A stretch of 10,311 nt of DNA, from positions 1-10,311 of the forward strand of contig DGWK01000003.1 of assembly GCA_002395235.1 (NCBI GenBank), read 5' to 3'. Each line of letters starts with the position of its first letter. Position 1 is the first letter of the stretch. Both the position numbers and the translations under genes were made by a program. The notes beneath the pieces were generated by a model. That model was not told where the DNA came from, searched no databases, and saw nothing but the letters and a program-made list of their open reading frames with translations. The DNA is from Lachnospiraceae bacterium UBA4260. Its GTDB lineage: Bacteria; Bacillota; Clostridia; Lachnospirales; Lachnospiraceae. This document shows positions 1 to 5,522 of the stretch, in pieces.

Positions 1-21
1 AGGATTAACTTTCTGTCCCAT
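1..21 (-). CDS. rpsC: Ribosomal protein uS3, first seven codons (partial)
   Basis: Reading leftward from 21, the codons give MGQKVNP, the highly conserved N-terminus of bacterial ribosomal protein S3. The gene runs off the left edge of the window. An AAAGGAG ribosome binding site lies six bases before the ATG. It sits 23 bases after the rplV stop, as expected in the S10 operon order rplV-rpsC. S3 is a small-subunit head protein at the mRNA entry channel. Identification rests on seven residues plus position in the operon, which together are decisive. Confidence 0.93.
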
Positions 22-44
22 TTAAGGCTCCTTTCTTATCCTGA

Positions 45-443
45 TTACTCTTCTGCCTTTTTCTCGTCAAGGACGATCTTAAGGTTGCTCATTCTCTTCA
101 GAATTCTGTATGCTCTGCCCTGTGCTCTGGGTCTGATTCTCTTCATTGTAGGACCATCAAACGCGTAGCACTCTGCGACATAAAGGTTTGCCGCGTTCAT
201 GCCGAGGTTGTTCTCTGCGTTTGCCACTGCACTGTTAAGCAGTTTCAGGATAACTTCCGAAGCATATCGGTTGTTGTATGTCAGAATGCCCTGTGCTGTT
301 GCGACGTCTTTGCCTCTGATGGCGTCCATAACGAAGCAAGCCTTCTGGACAGGGATTCTGGCGTAAGAAAGCTTTGCAGAAGGTCTTGTATCCTTCTGGG
401 CATTTCTCTCTCTCTTAAATTGAGTTCTATGTCCGTTTGCCAT
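45..443 (-). CDS. rplV: Ribosomal protein uL22
   Basis: Large-subunit protein L22 (132 aa) binds 23S rRNA and sends a beta-hairpin into the peptide exit tunnel. The globular core starts around residue 25 (KLSYARIPVQKACFVMDAIR) and the tunnel hairpin is residues about 97-113 (PTMKRIRPRAQGRAYRI), the region where macrolide-resistance changes occur in other bacteria. The protein is longer than E. coli L22 (110 aa) because of a basic N-terminal extension of about 20 residues, which I associate with Clostridia. The start ATG has a GGAGCGAGGA purine-rich ribosome binding site just upstream. It lies 39 bases after the rpsS stop and 23 bases before rpsC, so it is cotranscribed with both. Confidence 0.97.
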   Translation of the reverse strand: MANGHRTQFKRERNAQKDTRPSAKLSYARIPVQKACFVMDAIRGKDVATAQGILTYNNRYASEVILKLLNSAVANAENNLGMNAANLYVAECYAFDGPTMKRIRPRAQGRAYRILKRMSNLKIVLDEKKAEE

Positions 444-482
444 AGTTCCTCGCTCCTTTCAATGTGAACTCTTCCGGGCCGA

Positions 483-773
483 TCAGTTGGCGGAAGATCT
501 TCTCTCGTCTTTGTTGTTGCCCTGGTGACCTCTGTAAGTTCTTGTCATAACGAACTCACCGAGTTTGTGACCGACCATGTCCTCTGTAACATATACCGGA
601 ACATGCTTGCGGCCGTCATGCACTGCGATTGTGTGGCCAACGAAAGACGGGAAAATGGTGGAACGGCGGGACCAGGTCTTGATGACCTCTTTGCTGCCCG
701 ATGCGTTCAAAGCGTCTACCTTCTTCAAAAGGCTTTTGTCTGCAAACGGCCCTTTCTTTAATGATCTTGCCAT
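483..773 (-). CDS. rpsS: Ribosomal protein uS19
   Basis: Small-subunit head protein S19 (96 aa) pairs with S13 and contacts the intersubunit bridge and the A-site tRNA region. The N-terminal MARSLKKGPFAD, the central RRSTIFPSFVGHTIAVHDGR and the GHKLGEFVMTRTYRGH stretch are hallmark S19 sequences, and the length is normal for the family (about 92-96 aa). The ATG is preceded by AGGAGGATTACC, a strong ribosome binding site. It lies only 11 bases downstream of the rplB stop, which suggests coupled translation. No irregularity was seen. Confidence 0.97.
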   Translation of the reverse strand: MARSLKKGPFADKSLLKKVDALNASGSKEVIKTWSRRSTIFPSFVGHTIAVHDGRKHVPVYVTEDMVGHKLGEFVMTRTYRGHQGNNKDERRSSAN

Positions 774-784
774 GGTAATCCTCC

Positions 785-1618
785 TTACTTCTTTCCGCCT
801 CTGCGTCTAACGATGAGTTTGTCAGAAGCTTTCTTTCCACGCGTCTTGTAACCAAGTGCAGGCTTGCCCCAAGGCGTGCTCGGTCCGGGACGACCTACAG
901 GTGCCTTACCTTCACCACCACCGTGAGGGTGATCGTTGGGGTTCATGACGCTGCCTCGAACGTGAGGACGAATGCCCATGTTGCGTACACGGCCTGCTTT
1001 GCCGTAGTTGATCAGGTTGTGATCGATGTTGCCGATGACGCCTACGGTTGCTCTGCAGTTCAGAGGAACCATTCTCATCTCGCCGGAGGGAAGTCTCAGT
1101 GTAGCATACTTGCCTTCCTTAGCCATCAGCTGTGCAGCTGCGCCGGCGCTGCGGACCATCTGGCCGCCCTTGCCGGGGTGAAGCTCGATGTTGTGTACCA
1201 TTGTACCTACCGGGATCTTCTCAAGAGGGAGGCAGTTGCCGACTCTGACTTCTGCGTCAGGTCCGTTCATGATCTTCATGCCGTCCTTGAGGCCCTGGGG
1301 TGCAAGGATATATGCCTTCTCGCCGTCTTCATAGCAGATCAGCGCGATGTTAGCTGTTCTGTTGGGATCGTACTCGATACCAATTACTGTTGCAGGGATT
1401 CCGTCCTTGCGTCTTCTGAAATCGATGATTCTGTATTTTCTTCTGCTTCCGCCGCCGTGATGTCTCACGGTGATCTTACCCTGGTTGTTGCGGCCTGCGT
1501 TCTTCTTCAGAGAGAAAACAAGTGACTTCTCGGGAGTCTTCTTGGTGATCTCAGCGAAATCGGAACCGGTCATATTTCTGCGGGAGGGTGTATATGCGGT
1601 ATACTTTTTAATTCCCAT
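785..1618 (-). CDS. rplB: Ribosomal protein uL2
   Basis: L2 (277 aa) is one of the most conserved large-subunit proteins. It binds domain IV of 23S rRNA, helps join the subunits and sits near the peptidyl transferase centre. The order is typical: the RNA-binding N-terminal region with GRNNQGKITVRHHGGG at about 42-57, the central OB/SH3-like domains, and the C-terminal MNPNDHPHGGGEG at 225-237. His230 corresponds to the E. coli His229 region near the catalytic centre. The length matches the family (about 275 aa). The start ATG follows an AAAAGGAGAACTAATC ribosome binding site. A 63-base spacer separates it from rplW. Confidence 0.98.
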   Translation of the reverse strand: MGIKKYTAYTPSRRNMTGSDFAEITKKTPEKSLVFSLKKNAGRNNQGKITVRHHGGGSRRKYRIIDFRRRKDGIPATVIGIEYDPNRTANIALICYEDGEKAYILAPQGLKDGMKIMNGPDAEVRVGNCLPLEKIPVGTMVHNIELHPGKGGQMVRSAGAAAQLMAKEGKYATLRLPSGEMRMVPLNCRATVGVIGNIDHNLINYGKAGRVRNMGIRPHVRGSVMNPNDHPHGGGEGKAPVGRPGPSTPWGKPALGYKTRGKKASDKLIVRRRGGKK

Positions 1619-1681
1619 GATTAGTTCTCCTTTTCATGCTTATTCATTTTGACAAGCAAAGTTTTGCACCGCTTTTATTTA

Positions 1682-1981
1682 TCAAAGTCCGGTGAAGAGA
1701 TTGATCTCTTTGCTGTCAGCAGTAAGCGTAACATAAGCTTTCTTACGCTTTGCAGTCTCTCCGTAGACCATTCCTCTTCTCTTTTTCTTAGGTCTGCAGT
1801 TTACAGTGTTCACGCGGGCAACCTTGGTGCCTTCGAACATTCTCTCAACAGCAGTCTTGATCTGGAACTTGTTCGCCTGCGGATGAACATAAAATGCATA
1901 TCTCTTCTCTGCGATATCCTGCAGCGCTTTCTCAGTCTGAATGGGCTTCAGAATAATATCATAGTATTCCAGTGTTGCCAT
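1682..1981 (-). CDS. rplW: Ribosomal protein uL23
   Basis: L23 (99 aa) lies at the exit of the peptide tunnel and is a docking site for trigger factor and the signal recognition particle. YYDIILKPIQTEKA near the N-terminus and the C-terminal KKAYVTLTADSKEINLF are characteristic. The PKKKRRG segment (about 64-70) is the basic rRNA-binding loop. The length is normal (95-100 aa). The start codon overlaps the rplD stop by one base (TAATG), so it is probably translated by ribosomes finishing rplD. Confidence 0.97.
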   Translation of the reverse strand: MATLEYYDIILKPIQTEKALQDIAEKRYAFYVHPQANKFQIKTAVERMFEGTKVARVNTVNCRPKKKRRGMVYGETAKRKKAYVTLTADSKEINLFTGL

Positions 1982-2604
1982 TATGCGTACACCTCCTCCA
2001 ATTTGGCGACTGCGTCCTTGGTAAGGATCACTGTCTGGGCGTTCATCAGATCATAAACATTGATCTGGGATGTAAGAGTAGTCTTTACCGCAGGGATGTT
2101 GCTTGCGGACTTAACTACGCGCTCATCCTTGTCAGCCATAACTACAAGGGTCTTTCCGGCCGCCTTAAGGTTTTCCATAACCTTGACGAACTCTTTGGTC
2201 TTGTACTCGCTCATTGCGAGCTGGTCAAGAACGATGACCTTGTTCTGCTGTACGCGGTCGGTCAGAGCGCTTCTGACTGCTGCCTGTTTTTCCTTCTTGT
2301 TCATCTTGAAGGAGTAGTCGCGAGGTGTGGGAGCGAATACTACGCCGCCGCCTTTCCACTGAGGAGCTCTCGTGGAACCCTGTCTCGCATGGCCTGTGCC
2401 CTTCTGTCTCCAGGGCTTTCTGCCGCCGCCGGAAACCTCAGAGCGGGTCTTTGCCTTCTGTGTGCCCTGGCGATTGTTTGCCAGCTGCTGAACTACCGCC
2501 ATGTGAAGCAGGCTCTCGTTCACTTCTACACCGAAGACCGCATCATTTAAGTCGATATTGCCGACTTCCTGTCCTTGCATATTATAAACAGATACGTTTG
2601 CCAT
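1981..2604 (-). CDS. rplD: Ribosomal protein uL4
   Basis: L4 (207 aa) binds domain I of 23S rRNA and extends a long loop into the exit tunnel, where it forms the constriction with L22. The loop is visible at about 59-100, including GGGRKPWRQKGTGHARQG and the following APQWKGGG; the K-G-T-G-x-A-R-x-G region is where macrolide-resistance changes map in other species. In gamma-proteobacteria L4 is the autogenous repressor of the S10 operon; whether it is here is not known. The start has a clean AAGGAGG nine bases upstream. The stop overlaps the rplW start, and the start is 34 bases after the rplC stop. Confidence 0.97.
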   Translation of the reverse strand: MANVSVYNMQGQEVGNIDLNDAVFGVEVNESLLHMAVVQQLANNRQGTQKAKTRSEVSGGGRKPWRQKGTGHARQGSTRAPQWKGGGVVFAPTPRDYSFKMNKKEKQAAVRSALTDRVQQNKVIVLDQLAMSEYKTKEFVKVMENLKAAGKTLVVMADKDERVVKSASNIPAVKTTLTSQINVYDLMNAQTVILTKDAVAKLEEVYA

Positions 2605-2638
2605 CTGAATGGTCCTCCTTTCTCATCTAAGGCACTGC

Positions 2639-3316
2639 TCAGACTCTGGTGGTCTCTTTGAGAGTCACAAGACCTTTCTTAGGTCCCGGAATAGCGCCTT
2701 TGACCAGAATAAGATTCTTGTCCGCATCCACTCTCACTACTTCCAGGTTCTGGATCGTAACCTGAACGCTTCCCATGTGACCGGGCATTCCCTTGCCCTT
2801 GAAGACTCTGCTCGGATCGGAAGAAGATCCGTTGGAACCCTGGTGACGGTGGAACTTGGAACCGTGGCCCATGGGTCCTCTGTGCTGTCCCAGTCTCTTG
2901 ATAGCGCCCTGGAAGCCTTTACCCTTTGTAACTGCAGTAGCGTCGATCTTGTCGCCTTCCGCAAAGATGTCAGCCTTGATCTCGTCGCCGAGCTTGTACT
3001 CTGCAGCGTTTTCAAATTTAAATTCCTGAACGTGCTTCTTAACCGGTGTGCCGGCCTTGTCGAAGTGGCCCTTCATAGCCTTGCCAACGCCGTGGCGATG
3101 TGCAACTTCCTTGTTGCCCTTCTTGTCAACTGTGGTGATTCTCTCTTTTGCCTCACCATAGCCAACCTGAACTGCCTCATAACCATCGTTCTCAATGGTC
3201 TTGACCTGTGTTACGACACAGGGGCCTGCCTCAAGGACTGTAACAGGGATGAGCGTTCCGTCTTCCCTGAAGATCTGAGTCATGCCGATCTTGGTAGCCA
3301 TAATTGCTTTCTTCAT
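2639..3316 (-). CDS. rplC: Ribosomal protein uL3
   Basis: L3 (225 aa) is one of the two assembly-initiating large-subunit proteins, and its central extension reaches the peptidyl transferase centre. The N-terminus MKKAIMATKIGMTQIF, the KGKGFQGAIKR motif (about 131-141), the loop with HRHQGSNGSSSDPSRV, and FKGKGMPGHMG are diagnostic. It is slightly longer than E. coli L3 (209 aa), which is common in Clostridia. The start ATG has an AAAGAGG ribosome binding site five bases upstream, directly preceded by a small GC-rich hairpin. It is separated from rpsJ by 322 bases, far more than elsewhere in this operon. Confidence 0.97.
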   Translation of the reverse strand: MKKAIMATKIGMTQIFREDGTLIPVTVLEAGPCVVTQVKTIENDGYEAVQVGYGEAKERITTVDKKGNKEVAHRHGVGKAMKGHFDKAGTPVKKHVQEFKFENAAEYKLGDEIKADIFAEGDKIDATAVTKGKGFQGAIKRLGQHRGPMGHGSKFHRHQGSNGSSSDPSRVFKGKGMPGHMGSVQVTIQNLEVVRVDADKNLILVKGAIPGPKKGLVTLKETTRV

Positions 3317-3638
3317 TTTTACCTCTTTCCGCCGGAATCCCGGCTAATTTTTGTCTACAGCGGACATCAGCGCTATTCCTTCGGGCTCTTGGCATCTCGC
3401 CCTCCTGCGGATCTCCTCCGGATCCTGCTCTCGGCTCGCAGCCTGCTGTCTGACTGCTCACCGCGACGCCTGCCTTTCCTTTTCCTTCACCGGATCGCCG
3501 CTCTTATCCTGCGGCCGTCCTCCCGAAAAGGGATGTCATACTAGTAGAGGTTTTATTTACAAATGCATTATGGAGTATGCATCTGTTAACTTGTTTTGTT
3601 CGCTGTACTTATTATATGTACGCTTTGCTTTGTACTGA
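3317..3638 (-). promoter_or_regulatory. Unusually long structured rpsJ-rplC spacer, candidate RNA leader
   Basis: No convincing gene lies in this 322-base spacer. Read on the minus strand it has two halves. The rpsJ-proximal part is AT-rich with a 10-bp hairpin (arms 3559-3568 and 3577-3586, one G-U pair, eight-base loop) and a TATAAT-like hexamer at 3611-3616 without a good -35. The rplC-proximal part is GC- and purine-rich and able to fold, with GGATC/GATCC around 3410-3426 and GCCGG-GATT-CCGGC (3331-3344) ending just before the rplC ribosome binding site. This composition resembles a ribosomal-protein leader RNA that could control rplC translation or hold an internal promoter or attenuator. 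I do not recognise a named family. The regulatory role is inference. Confidence 0.45.
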
Positions 3639-3956
3639 TCAGCGAGCCTTCATCTTGATATCGATCGCTACGCCTGCAGGCATCTCCAGTCTCTGAAGAG
3701 CATCAACTGTCTTCTGAGTGGGAGTAATGATGTCGATCAGTCTCTTGTGAGTTCTCTGCTCGAACTGCTCACGGCTGTCCTTATACTTATGAACAGCGCG
3801 AAGGATGGTAACAACCTCCTTCTTTGTAGGAAGCGGAACGGGACCGCTTACCTGGGAGCCGGTCTTCTTGACCGTCTCGATGATCTTCTTCGCGGATGCG
3901 TCCACGAGCTTGTGATCATATGCCTTCAGGGTAATTCTCATAATCTGATTTGCCAT
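3639..3956 (-). CDS. rpsJ: Ribosomal protein uS10 (NusE)
   Basis: S10 (105 aa) is a small-subunit head protein that also acts as NusE in transcription antitermination. The sequence from MANQIMRITLKAYDHKLVD through SGPVPLPTKKEVVTILR, the FEQRTHKRLIDI segment and the C-terminal MPAGVAIDIKMK is a full-length, normal S10. The open frame extends 21 codons further upstream to 4019, but I choose the ATG at 3956 because the protein then starts exactly where the family does and has an AAGGAGG about 11 bases upstream. It is the first gene of the S10 operon, fed by the leader and promoters to its right. The spacer after it is unusually long. Confidence 0.97.
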   Translation of the reverse strand: MANQIMRITLKAYDHKLVDASAKKIIETVKKTGSQVSGPVPLPTKKEVVTILRAVHKYKDSREQFEQRTHKRLIDIITPTQKTVDALQRLEMPAGVAIDIKMKAR

Positions 3957-4022
3957 AAAAAAAGTCGCCTCCTTATTCGCACTTTTTAATGAAGTACGAC
4001 AAGCGGTGACTGTACACACTCC

Positions 4023-4079
4023 CGTGCGTGTCCTGTCTGTCTCTTCTCAAAGAATCTCTCGAGATCAGGTTCTCGCACG
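4023..4079 (-). promoter_or_regulatory. Interrupted hairpin in the S10 leader
   Basis: On the minus strand, CGTGCG (4074-4079) pairs with CGCACG (4023-4028). Inside it CCTG pairs with CAGG, and TCTC pairs with GAGA near the apex, giving a three-step stem with internal loops of 2-5 bases. It lies about 70-120 bases upstream of rpsJ and has no U-tract, so it is not an intrinsic terminator. It could be a protein-binding leader element. Confidence 0.4.
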
Positions 4080-4109
4080 TCGTTTCTGATTTTCTGCTCG
4101 CAAAACTTG

Positions 4110-4138
4110 CTTTTACTCGCAGAATTGCAGACTGTCAA
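4110..4138 (-). promoter_or_regulatory. Candidate S10 operon promoter P3 (proximal)
   Basis: On the minus strand, a perfect TTGACA (4133-4138) and TAAAAG (4110-4115, four of six matches to TATAAT) are separated by 17 bases. It is the closest of three candidates to rpsJ, giving a leader of about 150 nt. The -10 is weak, so confidence is moderate. Confidence 0.4.
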
Positions 4139-4275
4139 TCGGTACAGTGACTTGTCGTCAGTTTTCGGGTCGGCCCTGTGCCAATCAGGGCGCCCCAGAC
4201 ATTCGCTCCACGGAAAACCCGCCGTATTCACAGCGGCAACCTCACGCTTCACAGCTATCATGTCACAGCTTTTTC

Positions 4276-4304
4276 ATCATACACGAGGTCTCTCCAAAAT
4301 GCAA
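4276..4304 (-). promoter_or_regulatory. Candidate S10 operon promoter P2
   Basis: On the minus strand, TTGCAT (4299-4304) and TATGAT (4276-4281) are separated by 17 bases. Both hexamers are close to the sigma-A consensus and the spacing is ideal. It would give a leader of about 310 nt before rpsJ. Confidence 0.5.
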
Positions 4305-4389
4305 GAACAATTTTTGTATTTATCTACAAACATTTTTGTCACTTTTCACAAAGATGGGGTTTGAGGGGGACTCGTGTCAAAACAGAGAC

Positions 4390-4418
4390 ATTATAAGGGA
4401 ACTTTTGCTTGATTTCAA
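4390..4418 (-). promoter_or_regulatory. Candidate S10 operon promoter P1 (distal, strongest)
   Basis: On the minus strand, TTGAAA (4413-4418) and a perfect TATAAT (4390-4395) are separated by exactly 17 bases. This is the best sigma-A match in the region and probably the main promoter of the S10 operon, with a start near 4383. The CCTTCGCGCG repeats lie directly upstream of it. Confidence 0.7.
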
Positions 4419-4432
4419 CAGCATTTTAGTAT

Positions 4433-4501
4433 CCTTCGCGCGGTCGGATGCCCTTCGCGCGATCCAAGCTATGCCGAGTGTGTTCGGATACCCTTCGCGC
4501 G
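4433..4501. repeat. Three copies of CCTTCGCGCG
   Basis: CCTTCGCGCG occurs at 4433-4442, 4452-4461 and 4492-4501. The second and third copies share a longer context, TCGGAT(G/A)CCCTTCGCGCG. The last base of the third copy is the first base of the large palindrome that follows. The copies sit just upstream of promoter P1. They may be repeat-family ends or a protein-binding site; the sequence alone does not decide. Confidence 0.55.
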
Positions 4502-4610
4502 TTCTGACCCACCCAGTCATACACTCCGGTTTCAAGGGCAGGGAAGTATTATGTAGTAAATAGGTACTTCCCTGCCCTTGAAAAGTCGTTACTGACAGGG
4601 TGGATCAGAA
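4501..4610. repeat. Large imperfect palindrome (repeat family 1)
   Basis: The centre is a perfect 19-bp inverted repeat, TTTCAAGGGCAGGGAAGTA at 4530-4548 against 4565-4583, around a 16-base loop. The symmetry continues outward with mismatches: GTTCTGACCCACCC at the left end mirrors GGGTGGATCAGAAC at the right end (4597-4610). Both arms also resemble the arms of the array at 5279-5454, so this is a member of a dispersed repeat family rather than a simple terminator. It encodes no protein of its own. Such units could be mobilised passively (MITE-like) or form cruciform or RNA hairpin structures; that is inference. Confidence 0.75.
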
Positions 4611-4666
4611 CTTGCTTACGTTATTCCGGGCCGGAGCCGGAGATGAAGTTTGTTTTCTCAGGTTGT

Positions 4667-4783
4667 GGCGCTCGAGTGGTTGTCGAATACGCTTGGCGGC
4701 CACTTGAGCGTCAGTTTCTTCGATTTCTTGGCGGAATGACGCTCGAGTGGTTCTCGAACACCCTTGGCGGCCACTTGAGCGTC
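4667..4783. repeat. Two tandem inverted-repeat units, 71-base period
   Basis: Two 46-base units (4667-4712 and 4738-4783) differ at four positions. Each is itself an inverted repeat: a 13-base left arm (GACGCTCGAGTGG in the second unit) pairs with CCACTTGAGCGTC around a 20-base loop containing CTTGGCGG. The units are separated by 25 bases. No coding potential is convincing. I do not recognise the family. They could be operators for an unknown protein, or another small dispersed repeat. Confidence 0.75.
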
Positions 4784-4805
4784 GGTTTTCCCCTGCAGTT
4801 CACCG

Positions 4806-5097
4806 GTTGGACTATAGCAGCTATTTTTGATCAGCCTGCCCCCATAGGAAAATTGAAAACTGCGAGATGAACACTTATTTTCTGCCCTTTTTCCTGGAAG
4901 TTGGATTATAGCACCTGCAACAAGCTACATTGCCCCCATCTGCAAGCCTTCACCTTCTGCCCAATGGAGGCCGCCGCCTCAGAATTCTTTCTTATAATCC
5001 AACCTTCACAAATTAATTCCTGATTTTACTCAAATCTTGCTGCATGTAAAAATTCTCATGGGGGCAGGCAGCATCATTTGCTCTTCTATGATCCAAC
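4806..5097. repeat. Nested inverted set of GTTGGA...TGCCCCCAT repeats
   Basis: GTTGGA(C/T)(T/C)ATA occurs four times: forward at 4806 and 4900, reverse at 4993-5003 and 5086-5097. Three copies are followed about 20-25 bases later by TGCCCCCAT (4837-4845, 4931-4939, and reverse at 5058-5066). The outer pair is the closest match, also sharing GCCTGCCCCCAT. The layout is forward, forward, reverse, reverse, which makes a roughly 290-base nested inverted repeat. There is no gene inside it. Confidence 0.65.
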
Positions 5098-5174
5098 ATT
5101 CTCCACTCGTCGTATACATAGTACAAACTCTCACCACCGGCGCAGGAAAATTTTCAAAAAGTGCCGCCCATGAG

Positions 5175-5510
5175 CAACCTCAGTGCACAAGCACATCCCC
5201 CGCCTGCAGCAACCTCCCCTTTTTCTTTCAGGCAAGCCCCCCGCCTTCAACTATCTCCCTCTTCCCCCTCGGCAGGAACAACCTGAGTGCGGAAGTGTAT
5301 ACCCTGTCTGCAGCGACTTTTCAAGGGCGGGGAAGCCCCGCCGCATAAAAAAGCAGAGATGGCGCCATATGCCATCTCCGCCTTTTTTACATTATAATCT
5401 TCCCCGCCCGTGAAACCGGAGCGAAAGACAGGGTATACACTTTCGCACGTAGGTCTTCCCTTCACTTTCATCCGGAGCGAAAGACAGGGTATACACTTCC
5501 AAACGTAGGT
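5175..5510. repeat. Palindromic repeat array related to 4501-4610 (repeat family 1)
   Basis: Four related units are visible. Units 5175-5245 and 5279-5342 are diverged forward copies (both begin CAACCT(C/G)AGTGC, contain CTGCAGC and end in an AAGCCCC...GCC core). Units 5399-5454 and 5455-5510 are tandem 56-base copies in the opposite direction, sharing CCGGAGCGAAAGACAGGG followed by TATACACTT and then ACGTAGGT (35 of 39 bases identical over 5416-5454 and 5472-5510). Forward and reverse units pair over ACCCTGTC and GGGCGGGGAAG, as do the arms of the palindrome at 4501-4610. A terminator-like hairpin lies at the centre of symmetry. The last unit ends 12 bases from the putP stop. Confidence 0.75.
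5353..5381 (-). terminator. Bidirectional intrinsic terminator, probably of putP
   Basis: GCAGAGATGGC (5353-5363) pairs with GCCATCTCCGC (5371-5381) with one mismatch around a seven-base loop, flanked by A6 on the left and T6 on the right, so it can work on both strands. The gene it most plausibly ends is putP, whose stop is about 140 bases upstream on the minus strand. It sits in the middle of the repeat array. Confidence 0.8.
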
Positions 5511-5522
5511 TTTTTCCAGAAA

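Larger units (their letters stand above)
3957..4383 (-). promoter_or_regulatory. S10 operon leader region
   Basis: The untranslated region before rpsJ reaches about 430 nt if transcription starts from the furthest candidate promoter. On the minus strand it contains a hairpin with stem 4173-4178/4186-4191 (GCCCTG/CAGGGC, seven-base loop) and a longer interrupted hairpin at 4023-4079. The rpsJ ribosome binding site AAGGAGG is near 3969-3975. S10 operon leaders are used for autogenous control in other bacteria (L4 in E. coli); the structure here is not one I recognise, so an equivalent role is inference. No start-proximal gene is supported here, although open frames exist. Confidence 0.5.

Noticed and set aside
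1972..2550. 192-codon plus-strand frame opposite rplD
   Set aside because: Antisense shadow of rplD with no family resemblance and abundant Cys/Leu typical of the reverse frame of biased codons.
2609..3544. 311-codon open frame on the plus strand opposite rplC and the rpsJ-rplC spacer
   Set aside because: It is antisense to a certain ribosomal protein gene, has a cysteine- and leucine-rich composition unlike a known fold, and lacks a clear ribosome binding site; it is a codon-usage shadow.
3317..3638. T-box, SAM or other well-known riboswitch in the rpsJ-rplC spacer
   Set aside because: I could not find the conserved cores of these families; the spacer is reported only as an unassigned structured region.
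3986..4261. 91-codon minus-strand frame in the S10 leader
   Set aside because: No family resemblance and a low-complexity basic composition; the region is better explained as a promoter and leader.
4147..4563. 138-codon plus-strand frame across the S10 promoters and first repeats
   Set aside because: It spans three promoters and half of a palindrome, has no recognisable domain and no good ribosome binding site.
4530..4583. The 19-bp perfect inverted repeat as a simple terminator
   Set aside because: The loop is 16 bases, there is no T-tract on either side, no gene ends here, and both arms recur in another element, which fits a repeat family better.
5037..5413. Overlapping plus-strand frames in the repeat island
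   Set aside because: They translate through repeat units and palindromes and give proline- and serine-rich sequence without a domain.
4667..5510. Possible CRISPR array from the several regular repeats
   Set aside because: There are only two to four copies per type, they are palindromes with degenerate spacing, spacers are not of uniform length, and no cas genes are present.
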